The notes under the pieces were generated by a model. That model ran no database searches. It was not told the DNA's origin and worked only from the letters and a program-made list of their open reading frames with translations. From Pacificispira sp965223125 (GTDB lineage Bacteria > Pseudomonadota > Alphaproteobacteria > UBA8366 > Aestuariispiraceae), in the NCBI GenBank assembly GCA_965223125.1, contig OZ244984.1:434001-498000 (forward strand): DNA of 64,000 bases, in the 5' to 3' direction. This document shows, in pieces, positions 8,033 through 17,338 of the stretch; the first letter of the stretch is position 1; every line of letters begins with the position of its first letter. The position numbers and the translations under genes were made by a program.

Positions 8033-9079
8033 ATGTTGAAAATGCGTCAGTGTATGCAATACAGCGCCATTGCCGCTGTTCTGGTGTTTTCCTGGCTTGG
8101 CGATGTGCGCGCGCAATCCACGACGCTGACAGCGATCCAAGATCGGGGTCTGCTGCGATGTGGTGTCATCAACAGCGGTGTCGGGCTTTCAGAAATAGAC
8201 GAAAACGGAATCTGGCAAGGCTTCTTCCCGGATTATTGCCGCTTCGTTGCCGCAGCCGTTCTGGGCGATGTCAATGCGGTCGATTATGTCGAGGTGAACT
8301 ACGTCACCCGGTTCGATGCCCTCAACTCCGATGCCTTCGATGTCCTGATGGCGACATCCACCTGGACCGCCGGTCGCGACGTCGAACAGAAACTCGCCTT
8401 CACGCATCCGCTATTCTATGATGGCCAGGGATTCATGGCCCATCGCACGGTCAATGTCGGCAATCTGGATGACCTTGTCGGCAGGGATGGCCTGACGATC
8501 TGTGTCAACGAAGGCACCACGACCATCGGCAATCTGCGGGACATGATCCAGCTTCGCGGGCTGCAACTGGAACTGGTCCCCTTCCAATCAGTTGAAGGGG
8601 TCTATGACGCCTTCTTCACACGGGTCTGCGATCTGATGACCCAGGACAGGGTCGCGCTGGTCTCTCAACGGCTGAATCGTGCCGCCGATGCGGAAAGCTT
8701 TATCCTACTGCCCGAAACGATTTCCAAGGAACCGCTGGGACCGGTCGTCCGCCAGGATGACCCGATCTGGTTCGACATCGTTCAATGGGTTGTTTTCGCC
8801 TCCCTGATCGCGGAGGAAAAGGGCATCAGTCGCGACAATATTGAAAATTTCAAGGATTCGGACATACCGGAAATCCGCCGCTTGCTGGGGCTGGAACCCA
8901 ATATCGGCGCTGCCCTGGGGCTTGCCGACTCCTGGGCCTATGATGGCCTGCGTCTGGTCGGATCCTACAAAGATATTTTTGATCGGACGCTCGGGGTCGA
9001 CTCCGCTATGTTGCTCGAACGAGGATTGAATGCCTCCTGGACTGACGGCGGGTTGATGTACGCACCGCCATTGCGTTGA
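8033..9079 (+). CDS. Periplasmic amino-acid-type solute-binding protein (AapJ-like)
   Basis: A 348-residue family 3 solute-binding protein resembling the general L-amino-acid receptor AapJ. A signal peptide (residues 1-29, ending VRAQS) precedes LTAIQDRGLLRCGV, the family's entry strand. WQGFFPDYCRFVAAAVLGD, DVLMATSTWTAGRD and DLMTQDRVAL mark the two lobes; LGPVVRQDDPIWFDIVQWVV is the typical C-terminal segment. The start at 8033 is chosen because AGGGG lies about eight bases upstream and a signal peptide follows at once. An earlier frame from 7907 adds 42 unlikely residues. No permease or ATPase follows; the next gene, 70 bases on, is a sensor kinase, so this protein probably feeds ligand information to that kinase, perhaps in addition to transport. 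Confidence 0.85.
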   Translation: MLKMRQCMQYSAIAAVLVFSWLGDVRAQSTTLTAIQDRGLLRCGVINSGVGLSEIDENGIWQGFFPDYCRFVAAAVLGDVNAVDYVEVNYVTRFDALNSDAFDVLMATSTWTAGRDVEQKLAFTHPLFYDGQGFMAHRTVNVGNLDDLVGRDGLTICVNEGTTTIGNLRDMIQLRGLQLELVPFQSVEGVYDAFFTRVCDLMTQDRVALVSQRLNRAADAESFILLPETISKEPLGPVVRQDDPIWFDIVQWVVFASLIAEEKGISRDNIENFKDSDIPEIRRLLGLEPNIGAALGLADSWAYDGLRLVGSYKDIFDRTLGVDSAMLLERGLNASWTDGGLMYAPPLR

Positions 9080-9149
9080 CAGAATCCGAATTCGGGTTCA
9101 GGGCTTTGTATCAAAGACTGCGGGCGGTAATTGGAAGTAAAGGCAGTTC

Positions 9150-11099
9150 ATGCGTTGGTCCCTAATTTCCGTGCGCCTTATCGCGGCGATCACACTGCTG
9201 GGTCTCGTGACATGCGGTGCCCTGCTCACCGCCCTTCTCAGCTTCGACGACATGCGCAGTGGCTATGACAGGATCGCGACCTCCACCGTCCCGGAACTCA
9301 TAGCCGCCTCCCGGATCAGCCAGACCGCTCAGGCGATTGCCTCGACCGCACCGACATTGGCTGCGGTCGAAACATCGTTTCGTCGGGTGGCGGTCAATCA
9401 TAGCATCAACGATCAGATCCGGCTGCTCGATACTTACCTTGACGACCTTCAACAACTTGTCGGCACATCTGAAACGGCAACGGAGCGGATCGACCGGATA
9501 CGGGACAGCCGGGATGCCCTGGTACTCAATCTGCGGGAACTGGATACGACCGTAGCCCGAAGAATCACCGTTGATGCCAATCTGGCGGAAACCTATGCCA
9601 CCGCTCGGATGGTTTCCGACCGCCTGCGGGAAACCCAGGACATGCATACCAAAGCGCCGGACGGATATGGTCCTTTCGCCATCCTGCCGGGGACCGGAAC
9701 GTTGAACCAGAGCTGGTACCGCCCAATGGAAGCAGTCCTGCTGGAGGTGCTGACTGTACGGACGGTCGATGCCGCTGTGCTAGTGGAACGCTCCTATGCG
9801 CGGGCTACCGAGATGCTGGAGAGGGCCCGGCAGGCCTCCCTGGCCTTTGAAGCTGTGCTGCCCGAAGGATTTTCCTATGAACTGGCAGGTCTCCAGGGGG
9901 AGGCCCTGTGGCTGATCGAGGGCGAAAGCGGTATTTTTGGCCATGTCAAGAACCGACTGAGCCTGTTGTCAAAGCTGGACGGACTGCTGAATTCCAACAA
10001 GTTCCTGGCCAGCCGTTTTGTCGGTTCGGTGGCTGACCTGACCCTTGCGCTCAGGGAACAGACGCTTGGCCGGTCAGAGCAATTCAAGGATGATGCCTAT
10101 AGAAAATGGCTGATGCTGATTACCGTGATGGGGGTTACGGTCGTATCGGTCATCGGACTGTCATTTTATGCCAGACGCCGTATCGTGCGACGTCTGAACG
10201 CTCTGCGTGATGCCCTGAGGGCGCGGGTTGGCGGCAATCGAGTTCAGATCCCGATAGACGGCCAGGACGAAATCACTGATATCGGCCATGCGGCGGCCTA
10301 TTTCGCGGAGGCCGTGGCGGAGCGTGAACAGAGCCTCTATCGCGCGAAGGAAAAGGCCGAATCCCTTGCCCGCGAGGCCGAGGCTGCAAACCGCGCCAAA
10401 TCCATCTTTCTGGCCAATATGAGCCATGAACTGCGCACGCCATTGAATGCCATCATCGGATTTTCAGAGCTGATCGGCAGCGGCCGAATGGATCTGAACC
10501 GAAATCAGGAATATGCAGGCGATATCAATGACAGCGGTCGCCATCTGCTGGAACTGATCAATCAGTTGCTGGATTATTCCAAGATCGAGGCGGGCGAGCG
10601 AGATCTGGCGATACGCCCGGTCAACGTCGCTGATGAATGCGCCGCACTGTCGAAATTGATCCACCTGCAGTTGGAACGTCGACACCTGATCCTCAACATG
10701 GAAGTCGATCCATCCATTGAGATCATGGCCGACCGTATCGCCTTCCGTCAGGTGGTCCTCAACCTGCTGACCAATTCATGCAAATTCGCTTATGATCACA
10801 CGACCGTCCATATCCAGGCCTCACGCCGGGACAGCCTGATCGAGATCGAGATCAGGGACAGCGGCATCGGTATCGGGGCGGCTCATATCAAGCGGGTGAT
10901 GCAGCCTTTCCATCAGGAAACGGAAACCTATGTCCGCCCCTCTGGCGGAACCGGTCTTGGTCTGGCCATCGTCGATTCCCTGGTCCGCATGCATGGCGGC
11001 ACGGTGACCCTGTCCAGCGAGAAGAATGTCGGAACCTCCGTCATCGTGCGCTTCCCGGAGGTGGAAAGCGATTACGGAAAGGTAGCTTCAGGCGGCTGA
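9150..11099 (+). CDS. TorS-like sensor histidine kinase
   Basis: A 649-residue membrane histidine kinase. A helix at about residues 8-30 is followed by a long helical periplasmic domain (ASRISQTAQAIASTAPTLAA) like the bundle of TorS, then a second membrane helix near 321-340, a HAMP linker and a coiled coil. The phosphoacceptor region NMSHELRTPLNAIIGFSELI places the histidine at residue 426. The ATP-binding domain shows the N box NLLTNSCKFA (538-547), G1 DSGIGIG and G2 GGTGLGLAIV. There is no receiver domain, and no response regulator is nearby. TorS senses its ligand through the binding protein TorT. The upstream binding protein suggests the same arrangement here. Its last 12 bases overlap the convergent exporter gene. 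Confidence 0.9.
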   Translation: MRWSLISVRLIAAITLLGLVTCGALLTALLSFDDMRSGYDRIATSTVPELIAASRISQTAQAIASTAPTLAAVETSFRRVAVNHSINDQIRLLDTYLDDLQQLVGTSETATERIDRIRDSRDALVLNLRELDTTVARRITVDANLAETYATARMVSDRLRETQDMHTKAPDGYGPFAILPGTGTLNQSWYRPMEAVLLEVLTVRTVDAAVLVERSYARATEMLERARQASLAFEAVLPEGFSYELAGLQGEALWLIEGESGIFGHVKNRLSLLSKLDGLLNSNKFLASRFVGSVADLTLALREQTLGRSEQFKDDAYRKWLMLITVMGVTVVSVIGLSFYARRRIVRRLNALRDALRARVGGNRVQIPIDGQDEITDIGHAAAYFAEAVAEREQSLYRAKEKAESLAREAEAANRAKSIFLANMSHELRTPLNAIIGFSELIGSGRMDLNRNQEYAGDINDSGRHLLELINQLLDYSKIEAGERDLAIRPVNVADECAALSKLIHLQLERRHLILNMEVDPSIEIMADRIAFRQVVLNLLTNSCKFAYDHTTVHIQASRRDSLIEIEIRDSGIGIGAAHIKRVMQPFHQETETYVRPSGGTGLGLAIVDSLVRMHGGTVTLSSEKNVGTSVIVRFPEVESDYGKVASGG

Positions 11100-12014
11100 C
11101 ATCTCCGCCCGGATCGCCAACCACAACCCGGTCAGAATCGGGATGGCACCCATCAGGGTCGCGGGCGGGATCGCCTCACCCAGATAGAGCAGCCCCAGCA
11201 GACTGCCGAAAATCGGCTCTCCCAACAAGCAGATCGCGACCAAGATCGGCGACAGCCGTCCCAATGCGGCATTATAGGCCGAATGACCAATGACCTGGCT
11301 GACCAGTCCCAATTCCAGGATCGCCATCCAGACCGACAGGCCGAACCCGGTGACCTGGATTTCCATCAGCACACCCGCAAGGACAAGAAACGCCGACGCC
11401 CCGCCATAGCACAGAACGACATAGAGACTGGTCGGCAGTTCCGCGCGCACCCGCTTTCCGATCACCAGATATCCCGCCATGACGACACCGCCCAGCCCGG
11501 CAAGGCCAAGCCCGATCAGGTCACCGTCCGGATTGACCAACCCGTCTCCTCCGATCACCGCAAGACCGATTAGACAGAGGCCAATGCCGATCAGAACACC
11601 CCGCGCCGGCCATCGTCGCTTCCCGTTTGCACGCGCCAGAACAGCCTCCAGCAGGGCGATCCAGATCGGGGAGAGGCTGACCAGCAACACGCTTTCCGCA
11701 ATTGTCAGCCGTTGCAGCGATGCGATCCAGGAGGCGAAATGGATGGCGAGAAAGAAACCCGACAACAGCGACAGCCCCACCAGCATCAGGTCCGGCCTAC
11801 CGATCCGTCGCACCGCATGCCAGGCGAAGGGCGCGAAGACGACTGTCGCCAGAAGCACCCGTGCCGCCGCCAACAACAATGCCGGAGCATCCTCCGCAAG
11901 CCGGATGAAAATTACCGAATGACTGACCCCGACCAGCCCGACCAGGGTCAGGATCAATGCCATTCGCGGGGGAACCGGCGTTTCCCGATGAACCGGGGGG
12001 ACGATGTCAGTCAC
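11088..12014 (-). CDS. DMT-superfamily (EamA) transporter
   Basis: A 308-residue inner-membrane protein with about ten hydrophobic segments in two EamA repeats (VSHSVIFIRLAEDAPALLLAA opens the first, AGLGGVVMAGYLVIGKR the second, each quoted within its start). Such proteins usually export metabolites or amino acids; the substrate cannot be read from sequence. The start is GTG at 12014, 15 bases after the hydroxybutyryl-CoA dehydrogenase stop, so the two are probably one transcript. The 3' end overlaps that of the convergent kinase by 12 bases. Confidence 0.88.
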   Translation of the reverse strand: MTDIVPPVHRETPVPPRMALILTLVGLVGVSHSVIFIRLAEDAPALLLAAARVLLATVVFAPFAWHAVRRIGRPDLMLVGLSLLSGFFLAIHFASWIASLQRLTIAESVLLVSLSPIWIALLEAVLARANGKRRWPARGVLIGIGLCLIGLAVIGGDGLVNPDGDLIGLGLAGLGGVVMAGYLVIGKRVRAELPTSLYVVLCYGGASAFLVLAGVLMEIQVTGFGLSVWMAILELGLVSQVIGHSAYNAALGRLSPILVAICLLGEPIFGSLLGLLYLGEAIPPATLMGAIPILTGLWLAIRAEMSAA

Positions 12015-12029
12015 GGTCCCGACCGCCAG

Positions 12030-12902
12030 TCAGCGCGTTGGGCGCGGGATATCCTCGGCATAGTCATAGAAGCCGCGCCCGGTCTTCACCCCCAGCCAGC
12101 CCGCTTCGACATATTTCACCAGCAGCGGACAGGGGCGGTATTTCGCATCCGCCAGATCACCATGCAGGACGGAAAGGATTGCGAGACAGGTATCCAGCCC
12201 GATGAAATCCGCCAGTTCCAGCGGACCCAGAGGGTGCCGGGTACCCAGCTTCATCGCCGTGTCGATGGCCGTCACGCTGCCCACCCCCTCATAGAGGGTA
12301 TAAATCGCCTCGTTGATCATCGGCAGCAGGATGCGGTTGACGATGAAGCCTGGAAAATCCTCGGATACCGCAACCGTCTTGCCCAGCCCTTCCGCAAAGG
12401 CCGTGAACGCCTTGAAGGTCTCTTCGGTCGTCGCCAGTCCCCGGATCAATTCGACCAGCGGCACCGATGGGACCGGGTTCATGAAATGACAGCCGCAGAA
12501 ACGCGCCGGGCGGTCAGTGATCGCCGCCAACCGGGTGATCGAGATGGAGGAGGTGTTGGTCGACAGATAGGCATCCGGCTTCATCTGCGCCGTCGCCGCC
12601 TTCAGGACCTCGCGCTTGATTTCCTCATTTTCGGTGGCGCATTCGATCACCATATCGCAATCGCCCAGCAATGCGAAATCCTGACCGGTTCGGATGCGCG
12701 CCAAGGCTGGCTCAATCTCTGATGCCTGGATCAGCCCGCGACCGGCCTGCTTTTCCATCGAGGCGCGGATTTTCGCCAGCGCCTCGACCAGCGCCTCCTC
12801 GGATTTGTCCAACAACCGCACATCCGCACCGGACAGCGCCGTGACCTGGGCAATCCCATGCCCCATCTGGCCTGCACCGATGACGCCGATGGTTTCGAAC
12901 AT
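12030..12902 (-). CDS. hbd: 3-hydroxybutyryl-CoA dehydrogenase
   Basis: A 290-residue NAD(P)-dependent 3-hydroxyacyl-CoA dehydrogenase that interconverts 3-hydroxybutyryl-CoA and acetoacetyl-CoA. The N-terminal Rossmann motif GVIGAGQMGHGIAQV, the ECATENEEIKREVL segment, STNTSSISITRLA, and GCHFMNPVPSVPLVELI with the catalytic His are all present. The C-terminal domain has NRILLPMINEAIYTLYEGVG and LGPLELADFIGLDTCLAI. The start at 12902 is set by GGAAAGGAG upstream and by the family N-terminus; an in-frame start at 12971 is rejected. It may serve butyrate or polyhydroxybutyrate metabolism. It is followed by the DMT transporter. Confidence 0.95.
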   Translation of the reverse strand: MFETIGVIGAGQMGHGIAQVTALSGADVRLLDKSEEALVEALAKIRASMEKQAGRGLIQASEIEPALARIRTGQDFALLGDCDMVIECATENEEIKREVLKAATAQMKPDAYLSTNTSSISITRLAAITDRPARFCGCHFMNPVPSVPLVELIRGLATTEETFKAFTAFAEGLGKTVAVSEDFPGFIVNRILLPMINEAIYTLYEGVGSVTAIDTAMKLGTRHPLGPLELADFIGLDTCLAILSVLHGDLADAKYRPCPLLVKYVEAGWLGVKTGRGFYDYAEDIPRPTR

Positions 12903-13062
12903 CGCCGTCTCCTTTCCCGCATCGCTGGCCGGAACCTCGTTCGGGCACCGGTCCGTTATATTGCGGTGCAACTTTGATCCGGTCTGCGGCGGAATGCAAG
13001 CGGGGAAGCCGAATTCACCCCAACCTAAAGGACGGAGAGATTCTCCCCTGCCCCGTCAATGA

Positions 13063-13094
13063 AAAACCCGCCGCGACGGATCGCGGCGGGTTTT
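13063..13094 (-). terminator. Intrinsic terminator of the DEAD-box helicase gene
   Basis: A perfect 13-pair stem (13063-13075 with 13082-13094, loop six bases) has four A-T pairs at its base, so both strands show a G+C stem followed by T residues. It lies 27 bases after the helicase stop codon. The same element would also stop plus-strand transcription. Confidence 0.85.
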
Positions 13095-13120
13095 CATGAA
13101 GGCGGAATGCGGCGGCTGGA

Positions 13121-14611
13121 TCAGCCGCGGTCGTTCAGGTTCTTCACCCAGGTCGATTTCTCGCCGCTCTTGCGGGGCGCACCATTGCCCGGCTTGGCCC
13201 GGAAAGGCTTGCCGGAGCGTTTCGGGCCATTGTTCGAGGTCGGGCCGGAAGTATAGGGTTTCGGACCGGCACCGCGACCACGGGACGGCTTGCCACGGCC
13301 CTGCGGAACGGCATTGCTGCGCACCAGGGCGGCAGCGGCGGCTTCCGGTGCGTGGTAGGGGTGGGTATCGTCAACCGGAATGGTCGTGCGGGTCAGCTTC
13401 TGGATCGCCTGCAAGGCATCGGCCTCATCCGGCGCGCAGAAGGACAGCGCAATTCCGCTGGCCCCGGCGCGGGCGGTGCGCCCGATACGGTGAACATAGC
13501 TTTCCGCATCGACCGGCAGGTCGAAGTTGATCACATGGGTAATCCCCTCGACATCGATCCCGCGGGCGGCGAGATCGGTCGCAACCATAACCGCAACGCG
13601 GCCCCGGGTGAAATCGGCCAGCGCCTGCTTGCGTGCACCCTGGGTCTTGTCACCATGGATCACGGCGGCGGAGATACCGTCGGCCTTCAGGCCCTGGCTC
13701 ACCTTGTCCGCACCGCGCTTGGTGCGGGTGAAGACGATCACACGACCGACATCCTCGCCCGACAGAATCTGGCGCAGTAGCGGGGCCTTGCGGGACCGCT
13801 CCACGAACATGACTTTCTGGGCGATACGCTCGACCGTGGTCGATTGCGGGGTTACTTCGACACGAACCGGATCGCGCATCAGCTCATTGGCGAGCACGCG
13901 GATATCCGTCGGCATAGTGGCCGAGAACAGCACGGTCTGGCGGTCAGCCGGCATCGTCTTGGCAAAGCGACGCACTTCCGGCGCAAAGCCCATATCAAGC
14001 ATACGGTCGGCCTCGTCGAGGACCAGGATCTGCACGGCCTGCAGGCTGATCGCGCCGTCTTCCATCAGGTCGCGCAAACGGCCCGGCGTGGCAACGAGGA
14101 TATCGACCCCACGGGAGCAGATGCGGGCCTGCGGGCCCTTGCCGACGCCACCGAAGACGCAGGCCTGCGACAGGCGCAGACGGCTGGCGAAACCAGCGAT
14201 GCTGTCGTTGATCTGACCGGCCAGTTCACGGGTCGGGGAGAGGATCAGCACGCGCGCGGTGCGAGGGGCGGGCTTGCCCTTCTGATCGGCAAGAAACTGG
14301 AGGATCGGCAGCGCGAAAGCCGCCGTCTTGCCGGTACCGGTCTGGGCGATACCCAGTACGTCACGGCCTTCCAGCATCGGCGGAATTGCCTGTGCCTGGA
14401 TCGGGGTCGGGGTGTTGAAACCCTGGCTGCGCAGCGCGCCGAGCAGCGGGCCGATCAGGTTCAGGCTTTCAAATGTCAGGGTGTCATTCGCGGCAACCGG
14501 GGCGGTAACCGGGGCGGCAACCGGTGTATCGATTGCACGGCTGTTCGAAACTGTCGTGTCCGTCTGGGCCAGGATATCGGCGGAAACGGTATTGGTGTGC
14601 GTATTGGTCAT
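13121..14611 (-). CDS. rhlE: DEAD-box ATP-dependent RNA helicase (RhlE type)
   Basis: A 496-residue RNA helicase of the RhlE group. The motifs run in order: Q motif (FNTPTPIQAQAIP), I AQTGTGKT (89-96), Ia PTRELAGQ, II DEADRMLDMGF, III SATMP, IV VIVFTRTK, V ATDLAARGIDV and VI HRIGRTARAG. The C-terminal tail is basic and low in complexity (KPSRGRGAGPKPYTSGP), a typical RNA-binding extension. The N-terminal 45 residues are an unusual Thr/Ala/Pro-rich extension with a VAAPVTAPVAA repeat. RhlE proteins help remodel ribosomal RNA and degradosome substrates, often in the cold. The predicted promoter lies about 220 bases upstream, leaving a long leader. Confidence 0.95.
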   Translation of the reverse strand: MTNTHTNTVSADILAQTDTTVSNSRAIDTPVAAPVTAPVAANDTLTFESLNLIGPLLGALRSQGFNTPTPIQAQAIPPMLEGRDVLGIAQTGTGKTAAFALPILQFLADQKGKPAPRTARVLILSPTRELAGQINDSIAGFASRLRLSQACVFGGVGKGPQARICSRGVDILVATPGRLRDLMEDGAISLQAVQILVLDEADRMLDMGFAPEVRRFAKTMPADRQTVLFSATMPTDIRVLANELMRDPVRVEVTPQSTTVERIAQKVMFVERSRKAPLLRQILSGEDVGRVIVFTRTKRGADKVSQGLKADGISAAVIHGDKTQGARKQALADFTRGRVAVMVATDLAARGIDVEGITHVINFDLPVDAESYVHRIGRTARAGASGIALSFCAPDEADALQAIQKLTRTTIPVDDTHPYHAPEAAAAALVRSNAVPQGRGKPSRGRGAGPKPYTSGPTSNNGPKRSGKPFRAKPGNGAPRKSGEKSTWVKNLNDRG

Positions 14612-14831
14612 GTATAAAACGATCCTATCGTCCGCCTTCGCATCCGCAACTCACAGCCCGACGGGCCGGTCACGTGCTAAGACGGGACGTCTTTCTTTTT
14701 GCGCCCTAGGTGCGCGCAACGCCTATGGGAGGAGGTTGAGACCCACTCTCGTTTCCGGGTGTCGCAAGACGGCACCGCTGCGCGATCGATGAGAGGTCAG
14801 TGGCGATGGAGCAAACATTTGCCACGCCATT

Positions 14832-14844
14832 TGTGCACTGCACA
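14832..14844. promoter_or_regulatory. Palindrome overlapping the helicase -10 box
   Basis: TGTGCA-C-TGCACA is a perfect inverted repeat that covers the predicted transcription start and edge of the -10 box of the minus-strand helicase promoter. That is a position where a bound repressor would block RNA polymerase. It might be chance; no regulator is identified. Confidence 0.35.
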
Positions 14845-14869
14845 TAAGACGTCTTCGCATCGAAGTCAA
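14841..14869 (-). promoter_or_regulatory. Predicted promoter of the DEAD-box helicase
   Basis: On the minus strand TTGACT (14864-14869) and TATGTG (14841-14846) are 17 bases apart. The -35 matches five of six consensus bases, the -10 three. It would give a leader of about 220 bases, which holds a small hairpin (TTGCGC/GCGCAA, about 14699-14722). Long leaders are common on cold-shock helicase mRNAs. I see no gene in 14612-15185. Confidence 0.45.
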
Positions 14870-14950
14870 TTAAAACCCGTTCCAACCGAAAATAAGTTCC
14901 CCACAGGCCGAAAAGCGGCGGATTCATATCACGATTGCGGCGCAATACGG

Positions 14951-14978
14951 TTGAACGGACACGATTGCCTGATATTGT
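14951..14978 (+). promoter_or_regulatory. Predicted promoter of the suc operon
   Basis: TTGAAC (14951-14956) and TATTGT (14973-14978) are separated by 16 bases, each matching four of six consensus positions. Transcription would begin near 14985, about 200 bases before sucC. It is the best pair I found between the divergent helicase and sucC. Confidence 0.4.
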
Positions 14979-15185
14979 ACGGCCATCCAAATGCCGCGCG
15001 GACTGCTGTGATCGACACGCGCGGCGCTTTGGGGGGACCTGTATGACCGGCGCGTGCGATGGAATCGCGGCACAGAGAACAGAACCAGCCGGAGGCACGA
15101 AGGATTGCCTGACGGGCATTCTGTGTTGTATGTCGCGCCGCCTGCCATTTTCATCCAACCCGTTTTCAAGGGAACTCTCTCAACG

Positions 15186-16382
15186 ATGAATATCCATGAA
15201 TATCAGGCCAAGGAACTGCTGCGTCGCTTCGGCGTTGCCGTGCCGGATGGCAAGGTCGCCTACACGGTCGACGAAGCCGTTCAGGCGGCAAACGACATGG
15301 GCGGCCCGATCTGGGTCGTGAAGTCACAGATCCATGCCGGGGGCCGCGGTGCCGGTCGCTTCTCCGATGACCCGAATGGCAAGGGTGGCGTGCGCGTCTC
15401 CAAGTCGATTGACGAGGTCCGGGAAAACGCCAAGGCGATGCTGGGCCATACGCTGATCACCAAGCAAACCGGCCCGTCCGGCAAGCAGGTCAAACGCCTC
15501 TATATCGAGGATGGCTGCGACATCGCGCGGGAACTCTATTTGTCGCTGCTGATCGACCGGGCCACCAGCCGGGTCACGATCATGGCATCCGCCGAGGGCG
15601 GGATGGAGATCGAGGAAGTCGTGGAACACAATCCCGACGCCCTGCTGAAGGTCTCTATCGATCCGGTGACCGGCATTTCCGGCTTCCATTGCCGCAAGAT
15701 CGCCTTCTTCCTGGGACTCGAAGGCAAGCAGATCAAGAGCGCGACCAAATTCCTGACTGCCATGTACAAGGCCTTCCTGGACCTGGATGCCAGCATCGTG
15801 GAGATCAATCCGCTGGTCGTCACCGGATCGGGCGACGTCATGGCGCTGGATGCGAAGATGAACTTCGACGACAACGCGCTGTTCCGTCATTCCGATGTCG
15901 CCGACATGCGCGACGAGGACGAGGAAGACCCTTCGGAACTGGAAGCCGCCAAGCATGAATTGAACTATATCAAGCTTGACGGAACCATCGGCTGCATGGT
16001 CAACGGTGCCGGGCTCGCCATGGCGACGATGGACATCATCAAGATCAAGGGCGGTGACCCGGCGAACTTCCTGGATGTCGGCGGCGGGGCAACCCGCGAG
16101 CGCGTCACAAAGGCGTTCAAGATCATCCTGAGCGACCCGAGTGTCGAAGGCATTCTGGTCAATATTTTCGGTGGGATCATGCGCTGCGACGTCATCGCAG
16201 AGGGCGTGATCGCGGCCAGTCGTGAAGTGAACCTGCACGTGCCCCTGGTGGTGCGGCTGGAAGGGACGAACGTGGAGCAAGGCAAGAAACTAATGGCAGA
16301 ATCCGGCCTGCCGATCATTTCCGCCGATAATCTGGAACAGGCCGCGATCAAGATCGTTGCCGCCGTGAAGGAGGCGAACTGA
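15186..16382 (+). CDS. sucC: Succinyl-CoA synthetase, beta subunit (ADP-forming)
   Basis: A 398-residue ATP-grasp subunit that, with SucD, converts succinyl-CoA to succinate with formation of ATP. It begins MNIHEYQAKELLRRFGV, the universal SucC N-terminus. VVKSQIHAGGRGAGRF, EGGMEIEEV, EINPLVVTGSGDVMALDAK and FLDVGGGATRERVTKAFKI are the nucleotide and subunit-contact motifs. LVNIFGGIMRCDVIAEGVI follows. The start at 15186 is set by this N-terminus and a GGGA site upstream; the longer frame from 15054 is rejected. The TGA overlaps the ATG of sucD. Confidence 0.98.
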   Translation: MNIHEYQAKELLRRFGVAVPDGKVAYTVDEAVQAANDMGGPIWVVKSQIHAGGRGAGRFSDDPNGKGGVRVSKSIDEVRENAKAMLGHTLITKQTGPSGKQVKRLYIEDGCDIARELYLSLLIDRATSRVTIMASAEGGMEIEEVVEHNPDALLKVSIDPVTGISGFHCRKIAFFLGLEGKQIKSATKFLTAMYKAFLDLDASIVEINPLVVTGSGDVMALDAKMNFDDNALFRHSDVADMRDEDEEDPSELEAAKHELNYIKLDGTIGCMVNGAGLAMATMDIIKIKGGDPANFLDVGGGATRERVTKAFKIILSDPSVEGILVNIFGGIMRCDVIAEGVIAASREVNLHVPLVVRLEGTNVEQGKKLMAESGLPIISADNLEQAAIKIVAAVKEAN

Positions 16383-17257
16383 TGGCCGTTCTCATCGACA
16401 GGAATACCAAGGTCATATGCCAGGGCTTCACCGGCGCGCAGGGAACCTTCCACTCGGAACAGGCCATCGCCTATGGCACCAAGATGGTCGGCGGGGTAAC
16501 GCCGGGCAAGGGTGGCACGACGCATCTCGATCTGCCGGTTTTCGACACGGTGGAGGAAGCGGCACAGAAGACCGGCGCGAATGCGACCGTGATCTATGTC
16601 CCGCCCCCCTTCGCGGCGGATGCGATCCTGGAAGCCATCGATGCCGGGCTGCCGCTGGCGGTCTGCATCACGGAAGGCATTCCGGTTCTGGACATGGTCC
16701 GGGTCAAGCGCGCGCTGGTCAATTCTAGGACCCGCCTGATCGGGCCGAACTGCCCCGGCGTCATCACCCCGGACGAATGCAAAATCGGCATCATGCCCGG
16801 CCATATCCACAAGCGCGGAAAGATCGGGGTGGTTTCCCGCTCCGGCACGCTGACCTATGAGGCGGTGGCCCAGACAACGGCGACCGGCCTTGGCCAGACG
16901 ACCTGCATCGGCATCGGCGGCGATCCCGTGAACGGCACCAATTTCATCGACTGCCTGGAAATGTTCCTGGCCGATGATGAAACCCAGGGCATCATCATGA
17001 TCGGCGAAATCGGCGGCACGGCGGAAGAAGAGGCCGCAGAATTCGTCAAGCGGTCGAAGATCAAGAAGCCGATGGTCGGTTTCATCGCCGGCGTGACCGC
17101 CCCTCCGGGCAAACGCATGGGCCATGCCGGTGCCATCATCTCCGGTGGCCAGGGCACGGCGGAATCGAAGCAGGAAGCGATGCGCAGCGCCGGGATCCGG
17201 GTGGCGGAAAGCCCCTCGGCACTGGGCTCGACCATGCTGGACGTGATCGGCGGCTGA
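16382..17257 (+). CDS. sucD: Succinyl-CoA synthetase, alpha subunit
   Basis: A 291-residue partner of SucC. The CoA-binding Rossmann part starts MAVLIDRNTKVICQGFTGAQGTFHSEQAI, recognisable from ICQGFTGAQGTFHSEQ. GGVTPGKGGTTH is the CoA loop, GPNCPGVITP the family signature, and RMGHAGAIISGGQG contains the phosphohistidine (about residue 248) that relays phosphate between the subunits. The start codon overlaps the sucC stop by one base (TGATG), so the two are translationally coupled in equal amounts. sucA follows after 81 bases. Confidence 0.98.
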   Translation: MAVLIDRNTKVICQGFTGAQGTFHSEQAIAYGTKMVGGVTPGKGGTTHLDLPVFDTVEEAAQKTGANATVIYVPPPFAADAILEAIDAGLPLAVCITEGIPVLDMVRVKRALVNSRTRLIGPNCPGVITPDECKIGIMPGHIHKRGKIGVVSRSGTLTYEAVAQTTATGLGQTTCIGIGGDPVNGTNFIDCLEMFLADDETQGIIMIGEIGGTAEEEAAEFVKRSKIKKPMVGFIAGVTAPPGKRMGHAGAIISGGQGTAESKQEAMRSAGIRVAESPSALGSTMLDVIGG

Positions 17258-17338
17258 ACCGCGACAGAGAAGGGGTCGATCCCGGTGATCGGCCCCTCTT
17301 CGCGGATGACTATTTTATCTTTTGGGAGCAGTCAGGGC

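Noticed and set aside
15965..17125. 386-residue minus-strand ORF across sucC/sucD
   Set aside because: Shadow of sucCD; composition (Asp, His, Arg, Ala) matches an antisense frame and no family is recognisable.
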